Shown here: positions 43,714 through 55,049 of the stretch, one piece after another
How the letters are laid out: each line of letters begins with the position of its first letter
Numbering within the stretch: position 1 is the first letter of the stretch
Assembly: GCA_007922195.1 (NCBI GenBank)
Contig: ML681998.1
Span: 19,189,906-19,253,905, forward strand
Origin: Podocnemis expansa
Lineage: Eukaryota; Chordata; Testudines; Podocnemididae
Length of the DNA stretch: 64,000 nt
Direction of reading: 5' to 3'
Notes under the pieces: model-generated
Told to the model about the DNA's origin: nothing
Seen by the model: the letters and a program-made list of their open reading frames with translations, nothing else
Databases searched by the model: none
Program-made: the position numbers and the translations under genes

Positions 43714-44191
43714 CAGCGACCTTTGCCATCCCCTGTGCTGGTCCTTCCTCCCTGACCCTCAGCTGGTGCCAGCAGCCCCCTCTGCTGAAAAAATGTGACA
43801 GGCGCCTGAAAATTCAGCAACAGTCACTGCTGGAGTGGGAGCACTTCCCAGGCGTGCCATGGAAAGAAGCTGCCCAGAGTGGCTCATCTTGGTGGTGTGC
43901 CAGGAGACAGGGGTCCCCAGACATGCTGCAGAAAGAAGCTGCCCAGAGTGTCTTCTTTGGGGAGTATCACACTACAGAGAGGAACCACTTTGGGCTGCTT
44001 TTTCTGAGACCCATGGAGGCATGGGCATGGGGGCACTCCCTGTGTTTCAGGGGCACCCAAAGAAAGCTGCCAAGAGTGGCTTTCAGTGGCAGGAGTGGCA
44101 ATTTCCGTGGTACTGCAGGGGGTGCCATGTGCCACTCTGAATGGCCTTTGGTGCCACTGTTGGCATACGTGCTGGGAGTTGCCTACCCCTG
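43714..44191. mobile_element. hAT-type element, 8-bp TSD
   Basis: A 478-bp insertion flanked by perfect gattagat (43706-43713 and 44192-44199). The right end ggagttgcctacccctg is a typical hAT terminus; the left end cagcgacctttgcc is diverged. The interior repeats the motif agaagctgcccagagtg twice. No transposase. Confidence 0.8.
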
Positions 44192-44273
44192 GATTAGATG
44201 ATCATAATGGTCCTTTATACCCTTACAGTCAGTGAATCTAGGCTATATAATAAAGTTATTTGAAGATCTGTAG

Positions 44274-44458
44274 CAGGGGTGGCCAAACTTATGGAACTCA
44301 AGAGCCACACAAGTTGATTATTAAACCTTCAAGAGCCGCACTAAGACATATAGCCAATACTTTTACCAACTAATCTGATTTTGCTGATGTTCTTCTGCAA
44401 GCCACACTTTTTCATTCAAGAGCCACGTGGCTCCTGAGCCACAGTTTGGCCATGCCTG
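44274..44458. mobile_element. hAT-type MITE (GGGTGGCCAAACT), 8-bp TSD
   Basis: The ends caggggtggccaaactta and cagtttggccatgcctg are inverted. Flanks atctgtag and atctatag match at 7 of 8. It is a short version of the 2.4-kb element at 47059. Confidence 0.88.
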
Positions 44459-44540
44459 ATCTATAGTGTATTTTTATTTTTGTCTATCACTTATGCTGTA
44501 CGTAATCTATATGGAAAGAATGATAGATAATTGAAAAATA

Positions 44541-44930
44541 AGGAAGGAGTCCTGTGCCACTTAAAGACTAAAATTTATTTATCACACGAGCTTTCATGGG
44601 AGAAAATCCCACTTCGTCAGATGCTTTGAAGATGGGGGAACTTACAGAATGGGAGGAAGATAAATGCAGGGGAGTGTAAGGCATGGGATCAGGTCACACT
44701 AACAGAAAATCAAAGCAGTTGTTAAGCTTCAAACACTAGGAAACAGCACACAAGGAAAGTGAGGTCAAATCATCTGTTGTAATGGGAAAAGAATCCATAG
44801 TCCTGATTTAATCCTGCTTTCATACAATTGAATCTGCATTTCAATTCCAGTGGTGCAGTTTCTCTTTGAAGTCTTGATGTGTTGTGCGTCTGCTTGAGCA
44901 CAGTTGTTAATAAACAATCAAGAGTGATTA
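44541..44930 (-). mobile_element. Penelope-like element 3' fragment
   Basis: On the minus strand the C-terminal remnant TSRLQRETAPLE, then FNCMKAGLNQDYGFFSHY (complement of about 44770-44880), is followed by the non-coding tail and the foldback arm (complement of aaggagtcctgtgccac at 44545). It is closely parallel to 12655-13060. Confidence 0.7.
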
Positions 44931-45280
44931 GGAAGATTGAAGTGCAAGCGTTTTGCACAATGATTTCAGATCTGTAGTGCTTAGAATAGACACATTTTGT
45001 TATAATTGTAGTATAAATTACAGATGGTGACATATGAGCTATAATTTAGGTTAGGACCTGAAGATGCAGTGTATTTTCTAGTAAACCGTTTGGGAAGACT
45101 GGGATTTGAATCGCTTTACTCTAGTTTGTTTCACAACAGCTACTTTTATAAAGGTGTAAATGATGATTTCATATTGATTAAAGCTTCTAACATTTGTGAC
45201 AGCTTAATAAATTTTATTCTGAATTTGGAAGAAGGGAGGGCATTTTTACAGCAAATAAATTATTTAAAAACTCCTACAGT

Positions 45281-45282
<2 letters not shown>

Positions 45283-45324
<42 letters not shown>
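45283..45324. repeat. (GT)n microsatellite
   Basis: About 20 uninterrupted GT units. A shorter (GT)n lies at about 45387-45401. Confidence 0.95.
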
Positions 45325-45329
<5 letters not shown>

Positions 45330-45456
45330 ACTGACAGGCTAAACCCTGAGGAAATGTAAAAATAAAACAACCTGCCTTGTCTACTCTGTGTGTGTGTGTG
45401 TTTTCAAAGCCACAAGGCAGTTGTGGCCAACGCCTGTTGACCTTCAGAACATCTGT

Positions 45457-45765
45457 CAGTGGTTCCCAACCTGTGGTCCATGGACCACAGGTGATTCGTG
45501 AGGGTACTGCAGGTGGTCTGTGGACGTGGGGTAAGAGATAATATAATCCCATGGACATCTTACGTATCGTATTCAATATTACGTTATTATTCACAATGTA
45601 ACTTGCTTCACAAACATCTGTGTAATATAACATTTTCTGAATTTAAATAGGGATGCTTTTATGCAACCTGACACTCTTTGCACATTTGGAGGTTAGAATG
45701 TGGTCCACAAAAGCTTTCACTGATGATTCAGTGGTCTGTGTAAAGGAAAAGGTTCGGAACCACTG
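45457..45765. mobile_element. hAT-type element (CAGTGGTTCCCAACCTGTGG)
   Basis: The ends cagtggttcccaacc and ggttcggaaccactg are inverted. The interior includes the palindrome gtggtccatggaccac. No convincing TSD remains. No coding capacity. Confidence 0.7.
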
Positions 45766-46429
45766 GTCTAACTGGCTGTTGTGGATTTAAGACTCTCTTC
45801 ACCAAGTGGTTTACTCCCAGCCCATTTGGAATTGTGACTAATGAAAAGGTAGGGATTCAACTAGAATTAACATTCATAGCTACAGTAACTGTAAGAAGGG
45901 ACCATTACAGCAGTGTAGTCTGACATTTAACACAGGCCATAGCGCCTCCTGAATTAACTCTTGTTTGAACTACAGCATGTATTTTAGAGTTTGAGACCTG
46001 ATAGACAATTTTCAATCTGTGCCATAATTTGTATCATTGTAATTTTTAATCAAAATGCTGTGCTGTATGATGTCAAATACCTTACAGAAGTCATCACTTA
46101 TTAATACAGGCCTCAACAAATGTTCTGGACACATAGGGGCCAGCCCAAAAACTTGGGCATCTGTAGGTATCTGGCAGAGGAGCCCCCTGCACAGCCAAAA
46201 AAAAAAAAAAAAAAACCCCACCTCCGACCATGGCTCATTTTGGCAGCAAGCCCCTCCCCCCACCACTGTAAAAAAGCCACTCCCAGCAGCTCTTCTGGTG
46301 GCACTGGGGGTGGGGGAGCAGCATGGATGCAGGAAAGAGATGGAGACACTGCAGGGGATGAATGCCGCCATCTCCTGTGGCTGCTGCTGTCTCTCCTCTG
46401 TGGCATAGCTTGTGTTGAGTAGAATAGAG

Positions 46430-46638
46430 CAGGGCTTGACAAATCCTGGCATGGTGACCTGGATTTGTAGCCTGGCACCTAGTTCTGCTGGGGAAATGCA
46501 GCAGAAGAGTACCCTCTGGTGTCCAAAAATAAATGTTGCAGATGCCTTTGCCAGGTGGTTTCTGTACTTGGTTGTGGGGGATTGTTTGGCAGTGGGGCAG
46601 CTAGGTACCTACCTGAGCTCCAATTTTGTCAAGCCCTG
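46430..46638. mobile_element. hAT-like MITE (CAGGGCTTGACAAA)
   Basis: The ends cagggcttgacaaa and ttttgtcaagccctg are nearly perfect inverted repeats. The TSD is unclear (gaatagag and ggagatag). Confidence 0.7.
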
Positions 46639-47058
46639 GGAGATAGAATAGGGAGCCTGTGGAACATAGTGGAAGAGCAAGTGGGGGAGTGGCACATGCC
46701 ACAAATCTTGCACCTAAGTCTGTGGGTTTATTGAACTAGTAGCTTTACTTTCTGTACCACCACGTTGCAAGGATGGGTAAACACAGTACAGTTGATAACC
46801 TGCAAACACGAACGGCATGTTTTGACTCAGTGTGATCAGCAGACTAGAAGTAGACTGTTGGCTGGATACTTCTTTACATAAAAATTCCTGTTCTTGCTAC
46901 ATCTCATGAGCAAGTAGTTTCTAGGCCTACTGCTGACCAGATCTTTGACCTCTAGTTCCTTTCTCCTTGCCTTGTTTCTTGTTGCAGCTTCCTTGCCCTA
47001 ACTCCAGCTTGACTCTTGCCTCCCAGCCATGATCCTGACTCCCTTTGAGGCTCTGACC

Positions 47059-49461
47059 CAGGGTTGGCCAAACTTACGGAACTCAAGAGCCGCACAAGTT
47101 GATTATTAAACCTTCGAGAGCCGCACTGAGGCATATAACCACATATTTTTACGTACTCCAAAATTACTAAGCTTAAAATTCATTGAGCACTTTAATTTTA
47201 TCATAAAAATAAGGCAAATATTGATCCACTAATGGCAGATTCTAATAATTATTTAAGATTACCATGAAACTAGGCCTATACAGTAAAAATTTAGCTGTTG
47301 CTAGATGTAGAACACTACAGGCTTGTGGCAGTTTTTTTTTTTTTTTTTTTTAAATCTAGGCAGTAACTTATCAATGCAGCAGGTAAAAGCTCTCTCAAAT
47401 GCTGATCTCTAAGTATTGCACAATGTTTTGAATTTCATTGTGGAATATGACGGTTCACAGAAGTAAGTTGTGCCAGAAATTGAAAGTAATCTATGTTCAG
47501 TTTTAAACTTTTCTCCTTTGTATTTTCATTTCTTAGTATTCCACATCATGTTTAGGACTTGTAAAACATAATTTTATTTTAACAACGATTAAGCTGCATT
47601 AGGGCCTACAAGTAAATCTAAACATGCTATGGCTTCTCTGACCATATCATGCTTCTCTCCCCAACTCCCTGTTGCCGCTTCCCTGCTGTCTCTTACCATG
47701 CTGCTGTTTCTCTGCTCTCCCCAGCCAGGCCATATTTCTGCCTCCCACCCCATCCTGGCACCTACCATGCCCCTGCTTCCCTGCCAACATTTCTGCCAGT
47801 AAACTTGTTCACTAAAATACTCATGGACAGTGAAGACAAAAGGTCTGAGGACTCAGACACAATTAATTTTAAAATGAGAGTAACAGTAAGGGAAAATACT
47901 GCTCTCATCTTAATCCTGTGAAGAGATGCGCACAGGGACACTTTTTCAACTTCAGAATCACAAAAGATCAATGAGAATTTATGGGGACATAAAGTGCAAG
48001 ATCAGAGCCTGTTTCAGTAAGTGCTTTGGAGTCCATGCACAGAAGATGCTATGGAAAAAATCCAATTGAGTTTATTCAGTTTGGGGTCAGGCCCTGTTTA
48101 AATTCTAAATATCAATTTTTGGTTTTTATAATACAAAGTAAAATCTTTACTGGTGAGAGATTTTTTTCAGAAAGTTTACAAACACAATTTTCCATCCTCA
48201 GCCCTTCACAACAATTACTCTTGTCTAATGGGCTCAGATACCCATAGAGTATTCATGAAGACTGCACTGAAATATAAATAGATTTTGACTATACAACAAA
48301 AAAAGAATGAATACATATGAATGCTATTTAATCAGTAGAAGTATAGTTCTGCTATTGAACTTTGCAGTGAATGTAAATTATCTTGGTAATTGTTAGTTAT
48401 TAGATTAATTAAAACTTTCTTATAAAATAAATGTACTAGGAGTTCCTTCTGCAAACAAATGACATACTGATGTCTCAGGCACACTTGTTCAATGGACTTA
48501 AGGAATTTTTTTCTAAAGCCAGTTTTCAACAGTGGTGGTCTATCCTAAGTCTGAATCATTTTGCATGCTGAAAATGAACCATGATCCATAATAAGTACTT
48601 GTAACATTCTTTAAATAGAGGGTTTTTTTTAATAACCTTTTGACAGTAGCCAGTGGTTTTGGATATAACACTTGTGTCGATTTTCAGTCATTTCTGATGA
48701 TTCTTATTGAATTCTCAAAATAGAAATACAAGAGAAATAATTTTGCCTTATATTACAGTATCTGGAAATGCCATGTGATTTAAAAAAAAAAAGTTAATTT
48801 ACAATTGCTTTTCAGGTTTAAATTGCTAATTATCATCACTTATCTGTAGTTCATTGTCAACTTGTTCTTGATCAATTTATGCTCCCAGTTTTAAAAATAT
48901 TTACCCAGAAAACAATATAAAAAAAAATTATTTAAAAAATCATGCCCTGATATAATTAAAGATTGTATCATAAGGCACACAGACAAGGAGGGTAGAATTA
49001 ATATTGTGGGGGTAAACTGTGGAATCTGGTAGGTACTTGCTCCGAGTGCTTCTCTTTACACCTGACTGAGGAGGTTGGCTTTCCCTGCTGGCTCTTTCAG
49101 TGCTGCCCCTCCCCTCCCAGCTCTTACCAGGCTGGTTTTTTCTGCCGGTGAGGCTCTCTCAATGCCGCCCTGCTCCTCCCCTCTCTTCCGCGCTCTGACC
49201 AGGATGCTGTTTCCCTGTGGGCTCTCCCAGGGCTGCCCCTCCCCCGGCTCTGACCACCTTGCTGTCTCTTGCAGCTCTCACCATGCTGCACTTCCACTGC
49301 CGGCTCTCACCCTGCCGCCGCCTCTCTGCTGCCCCGACCACTGCAGATTTCTCACCCCTGGCTCCCACCCTGCCACCCTTCCTTCCTGCGCCCTCCTGGG
49401 AGCTGCAGCTTTCCTTTAAAGAGCCGCATGCGGCTCGTGAGCCACAGTTTGGCCACGTCTG
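47059..49461. mobile_element. 2.4-kb non-autonomous hAT element, perfect 8-bp TSD
   Basis: The ends cagggttggccaaactta and cacagtttggccacgtctg are inverted. The direct repeat ctctgacc (47051-47058 and 49462-49469) is perfect. The element has AT-rich middle sequence and C/T-rich flanks (about 47640-47800 and 49030-49420). No frame shows hAT transposase motifs, so it depends on a transposase encoded elsewhere. Confidence 0.85.
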
Positions 49462-49469
49462 CTCTGACC

Positions 49470-50692
49470 ATGATGCCAGACTGCCCAAATTACAGGCCTT
49501 GACAGGGATATCAAACTGCTTCTGGAATGGTGCAGAGGGTGGATGGGAAGGCACCTAGAGCCAGGTGGAGAATTGAGGACCCTGGTATGCAGTGGCAGTC
49601 TTAGTGATCCTGGGGCAAAAGTCAAGGATGGGGGCCCCCATGCCACATGGGGGCTCCATCCCTGTCTTTTGCCACCCTTGCTGGGGTCCTGCCAGTCCTA
49701 GGGGTCCATGTCCCCCTCGTTTGGAGCCTGCTGGGCTTGAGTGGGGCCCGTGCTTCCCTGCAGGCTCCTGCTTAACTCTCCCACCCCCATCAGACCCTCC
49801 CTGGCCTCTGCTGGGCTTGCAGGGTGCACCCCCCACCTCACCCCACCCTGCTGCTGATGGCCATTGTGAGCCACTACCAGGTTCCTGGGCACCACTACCA
49901 GCCCCACTGTGGGCTCCAGTGGTCTGCTGCTGAGCTACCTGGCCCTGCCGGGGAGACCCCACCAGCTCCTAGCTAGTTCCCCCTGGAGTGGTGGGGGGGG
50001 ACTCTTGGCAGCTGCCTGCCTGCTAAGACCAGCTATGCTAGTATGGGGGGATTAGGATGACACACAGTCTTGTGAATGGGGAGTCAGTCACACCATGTCT
50101 GTGGTATGAGAGAGGGACTCGGCGCTTTTGGAATAGAGTGCACATACAGAGCACATAGGGATGGGGGAGATAGAAGAATGCAAGGAATCCCAGTTGCTTG
50201 TGATGCACTCAGTCTACCAAAGCAACAAAGTGTGCAATGTTTCAATTGAAACTTCAGAACCTGAAAAGGATTGGGAGTCTTACGGTTGTTCTAAACGGCT
50301 AAGAATAAGGATTTGGAATGACTCCACATATTGAGATGTGTGGTGAACAATGGAGAGCTGGGTCCTTTTTACAGCTTCACTGTAAAGCACCTTAATTCCC
50401 TTTTTTAACCTGCATCTTGCTAAGGTTATTTCCCACTACCTTCCAAATAAACAACTTAATTTTTTGATTTTTTTAAAAATCTGATTTACAAATATAAAAA
50501 TAGTTAAAACTTCATCTTTATATCAGCCATTGTGGCTGAGCTTGCTGTAGTACATGTATGTAACATGGTTTACTGAAGTGTTACATTGATGTAATAGGTT
50601 AATGAGCATGGACTAGGAGTCAAGAACTCTCTCTGCCATTGACTCACTATAGCCTTAAACAGGTGACTTAGGTCACATCCCAACCCCATTGA
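49470..50692. other. FZD6 intron, no recognised feature
   Basis: GC-rich then AT-rich sequence without recognised exon. Open frames at 49555-49962 on both strands are composition-driven. Confidence 0.4.
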
Positions 50693-50700
50693 CCTCAGTG

Positions 50701-50982
50701 TAGGGTTACCAGATATCAGTCAAAAGGAAGACATGTCCTCCTTTTTACTTTCTCGTCCTCTGTCTGGCAGGCATTTTAACAATACATGACTTTGTCTGGC
50801 TTTTTATTTACAGGGGTTTAAGTATGCTGGAATGCCCCAGAATATGCTGTTTTTAGGGGGGAAGCATTCCAGGGTCCCTCAAAAAACAGAAGAATATTAC
50901 ATTAAGACTACATTTTCTCCATATGTTCTTCTTTTTGTACTTTCCTGTCCTTCTTTCCAGGCTTTGGTATCTGGTAACCCTA
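50701..50982. mobile_element. TAGGGTTACCAGAT MITE, copy 2, 8-bp TSD
   Basis: Inverted ends tagggttaccagat and atctggtaacccta. Flanks cctcagtg (50693-50700) and catcagtg (50983-50990) match at 7 of 8, consistent with hAT. Homologous to 30299-30573. Confidence 0.85.
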
Positions 50983-51849
50983 CATCAGTGGGAATTAGGT
51001 AGAGCTACAAATCTCTACGAGTCTTAATCTGCTCTTATTTACATCAAATCTGGAGTAACTCCTTTGAAGCAGTGATATATTAGATTAAGGTCTGCTGTGT
51101 TTGTTTCACTATTTAAATTGGGGGGAAGGGAATTAAATTTGTTCACCTTTATAGAAGTGTTCTGAGGTTTAATTGTACAGCACTGTGTGCGTAAAAACTG
51201 ATTGCCTGCTGTTTTGAGACTACTGTATTCATTATCTAAACACAGTTGCCTAAGGGAGCCGTAATCCTTACTGCCCTTATACTAGGGATTTAAGCAGACC
51301 GCAAAAGTTACCTGAGTTCAGATTCTGAAGATAAATTTTCGTTCTAGAGTGACACCTACTAAAAGTTATTTCTATTTGTTGCTGGTCCTATAAACTATTT
51401 TACATGGTGCCTTTCAAATGAGATCACTTTTGCTCTGAGCAAGAGAAACATTGCTGCACTGAAGTCAATAACAGTGGGTTACTTACCAGTAACCGTCCTT
51501 CTTTGAGATGGGCCGCTCGAATTCATTCAGAAATAGGTGTCTCCATGCCAGAGCACCAGATTGGTTGGAGCTTTTTTCCCTAGCCTATCAGAAGGGGGCA
51601 GGTGGCCACCGTCCCTGCGCCACCCCATAGCCATATATGTGGCTGCCGCCCAGCCCCTCTCCAGTTCCTAAGAGTCACCAACTCCAAAAGCAGGGCCGGA
51701 GGGAGGGCTCTGAATGAATCCGAGCAGCCCATCTCGAAGAAGGACGGTTACTGGTAAGTAACCCACCGTTCTTCTTCGAGTGCTGCTCAGATACATTCAG
51801 AAATAGGTGACTGCTAGCCATGCTGATCGATGGCGGGTGAAGTTGGCTC

Positions 51850-54800
51850 TTCTGTCTTCAGCACAGCATAACTCTGACATGGGTAATTATCCAGCGAGCA
51901 GGTCCTCAAGGGTCTAAGAAATTAACCGAAGGATCTTCATCCCAGCAAGGGTAGCCTGGAGGTGTAGGACGTAACTCAGTGGAGAGAAGTAGCCCTGGAT
52001 TGCACAAGCACCGATTCGTGTGTGTGGACATGACAGCCTGAGGTTACCTTACACGTAAGAGGTACCAACACATTGTGGCTATGGCCAAGGAATGCATCTC
52101 TAGTTGCTCTTCCTGAGGGGGTATTGGCAGACGCCATGTGGAGGCCAGAAGATTTAGTGTTCTGGCAGTGACACATGCTGGCGTAATTCCTATGGGGGAG
52201 TTCCCAAGGCCCGAAATTTGCTGGGCTGCCAGTGGTGGTTATCAACACTGCAGAAAAACCAGAGGAGGAGAATTAGACTGTCTCTCCCTTAGTCCAGTAT
52301 TGTAAGGCACATGCAGATCATGAGGCTAGGCTGGGGACTTGAGAGGGCTGCGTCCCTGTTCTCCCCGCCCCCCCCCCCCCCCCCCGGGCCCTGCAGCAGT
52401 GACACCCCTGTCCAGAGAACATCGGGTACATGAATCTGGCGCACTTGGTATCCTGCAGGGGAGGTGGGTTACCAGGAGTGGGAGGGAAAAATCTAGAGAA
52501 GTTACTTTGATTTAGTTCAAGAAACAGTCGGGACATCAATGGCAACAGCCAACTACCCCATAGGGCACACTCATAAGTGAGGCAGCGGGACTGGCATGGC
52601 CTGGCCCATCCTATTGTACTAGATAAGAGAAACACAGGTGGGACGTTCTATGGGCCTGAAATGCTTGCTCAGCCCTCCGTGAGCTTACCGATGGCATTGT
52701 GACAGTCCCCTTGGGTCGGATGTCAAATCTATATCCTTGCAAGAGACAAGGAAGTGGCATTGCTGTTACCTACGCCCTTCCCCCCCCCCCTTTTTAAATT
52801 CAGCAACTGGAAGGTAGCTGCAGGAATGTTAAGGCAAGGAGTTGGACGTGGTAAGGCTACGGCTTGGTGATGGGCTCATGAACACGAACACACCTGGATG
52901 CTAGTACCCACGGCCTACTCCACCACTTACTTTGGCCTACATGGCCTCTCACTGTCGGGGAGGACCATCCCGGAATCGGACCGAGCTTAGCTAGCGCCGC
53001 ACAGGGGTGCGCATCAGGATTGAGGCTCCCTTCAAGAAGGGCCCTGGGTAAGATTCAGGATGTACAGAGGAGGAGATACTCGCTCCACCCCTTTTGGAGG
53101 AGCCTATGCCACCCCAATGGGGTACATCCGGCCGTTTCCTCTTCAAGACACTTACGATATATCTGAAGTGTCCTCTGTGAGTATGTTAATGATATTAGAT
53201 CTTACCAGGAAGGTGAACTTTATCGAGGGTCAGCCAGTTCCCGAATTACGGTCATTGAGGGGAATTTCAGGGTGGATGCAGAGTGGGCTTTGTTGAGTGC
53301 AAAACCCTGTAACAAACACTTAGGACAGGAGTATGTTATTCTAAGACGGCTCTCCTAGTCTTAGGAGGCACTTGGGTTGTAATAGGAAGGGAGGAATTAT
53401 ACCTGCGAGACTCTTGAGTGAGAGTCTCTGGTAGCTAAGCCAAGATAATCACGGTGCTACGGCTGCTGGATGAAACCCTGGGAGGCGAAGATTGGCCCTA
53501 GGAGAGTACGTGAGGGTGATTTCTGAACCATCATGGAGGGAGCGAGCGGTGACTGAGCATAGCGAGGGGTGGAGGGATGAGCTTTCCTGCCAATGACTGA
53601 ATGGTGAAGGGAGCGATCCGGGTGGTTTCATCACTATCATTAGGTTATCTCCTCTAGATCTCTGAGACCTGAGGGTTTCCTGGCTGGCATACAAGAGAAT
53701 GGCCACCTTAGGAATAGAGAGAGGAAAGTGGCCAAGTCCCCTCTGTTAGGGGCAAGATCCCATGTGCAGGGTTTCTGCCATGAGGACATGTCCTGGGTAG
53801 TGGTGACTGACGGCCCAGGCTGGGAGATGCCCAGGAGAAAGATAGATAAAAAGTGAACAGTGAACCTATCTAATCTATCTAATTTTTTTTTTTTAAAGAT
53901 GGTAGAAGAATGGGGTGGAGGCCCTGTTTTTATGACCGCTCTCAAGAGCTTTCACTTAAGTTGAGAACTAGCCAGAAGCAGAGAGTACTGGAGGGTTCAG
54001 TCTCACAAGGACCATGAGCGAGTTGGCCAAACTTGCATCTAATGGCTGGGTCCCAAAGTTTGCATCTGGTACTCAGCAGGCAGGAACTAATTACCTGCTC
54101 CATGGGGTCGGGAGGGTTTGGGTGCTTCGAGGTGGAAGCGTATGCCCACAACCCTAATGAGAGTTGATTGGGTGGGAAAGATGATTAAACATCAGCTAGT
54201 CTTGTTAGTGGTAAGGGAAGGATGGACAAGGCGGCGAGCTCATTGATGCTGTGGGTAGAGGGGCGGGATCCGACAGAGGGTTCTCCAACCATCAGCCTGG
54301 GGAGGCAGAATGATAGGGCCTCTTCCACAGGGAAGCATGTGGGAGGGTAGCTCCAGGTATGAAAATGACCCCACGAAGGGAGCTCCGTTTGGTTCGGGTG
54401 GGCAATAGTGGGGTGATACTTTGATGTTGGGAGTGTGTTCAATGAACACCATCTGTGTCCCACTGGGGGGAGGGGTAATAGAGTTGCTGCCCAAGGAAGT
54501 GGAAAGGGGGGCATTTCCCCTTGGTGGTGTGTTGTATACAGAGGCGTGATAGCCTCTTGGGGCCAGAACTGCTGGCTGTCGGTTGCCTGCATGGGTTCAG
54601 ATGGCAGGCTTCCATTCTGCCCTCCACAGTGGGTGAGGAGGGTTGGATAGTGAGAGGGTTGAGTCCTCTCAGGAGCTGAGGCATTAGGGTCAGATGGAGG
54701 GGGGTGAATATGGGTTATGCCCTATTCCTACCCTCAGGGGAACAGGTTTCCTCACTTGTGAACTGCCATTCTCACCAGGAGGAGAGAGGGAGAAGGGCTA

Positions 54801-55049
54801 TCTGTCATTTCTGAGAGGAAGAGCCCAAAAACGGTGGGCACTCTGCCATGGTTTGGAGAAGGTGATTGACAACGATATTGGTCATTATATCCAATTACTG
54901 CTGACTAACAGGTTGAGAGCTCTCTTGGAGTTGCCCAGGAGAGGGGCCTTGTCAGAGGGGGTCCCCCACCTCGGATTAGAACTGAAGTTGTGGTGGTGAG
55001 GACCAAGTCCTCACCACTAACTGTTAAGGGGGCAGCTAACTATCAGGCC
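51850..55049 (-). other. Interior of DIRS copy C without readable pol
   Basis: About 3.2 kb where RT, RNase H and recombinase are expected. Several minus-strand frames of 70-135 codons occur, with scattered resemblance (for example QPGPSVTTTQDMSSW near an expected VTTDAS-x-x-GW RNase H motif). No catalytic motif is secure. A C run lies at 52369-52385. Confidence 0.45.

Larger units (their letters stand above)
43290..44245 (+). repeat. CR1 LINE 3' end carrying two hAT insertions
   Basis: CR1 tail motifs (ttggacttgaagcgggaatt, gtcctatggcctgtattata, ggaggtcagattagat, gatgatcataatggtccttt) are colinear once the insertions at 43447-43624 and 43714-44191 are removed. Confidence 0.7.

Noticed and set aside
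45449..45773. 8-bp TSD for the hAT-type element at 45457
   Set aside because: Flanks acatctgt and gtctaact do not match convincingly.
49555..49962. Pro/Gly-rich frames on both strands as coding exons
   Set aside because: GC composition artefact next to a hAT terminus; no domain.
54185..54592. 135-codon minus-strand frame in DIRS copy C as an RT domain
   Set aside because: No LKDAYF or YLDD-type motif in any frame; cannot be supported.
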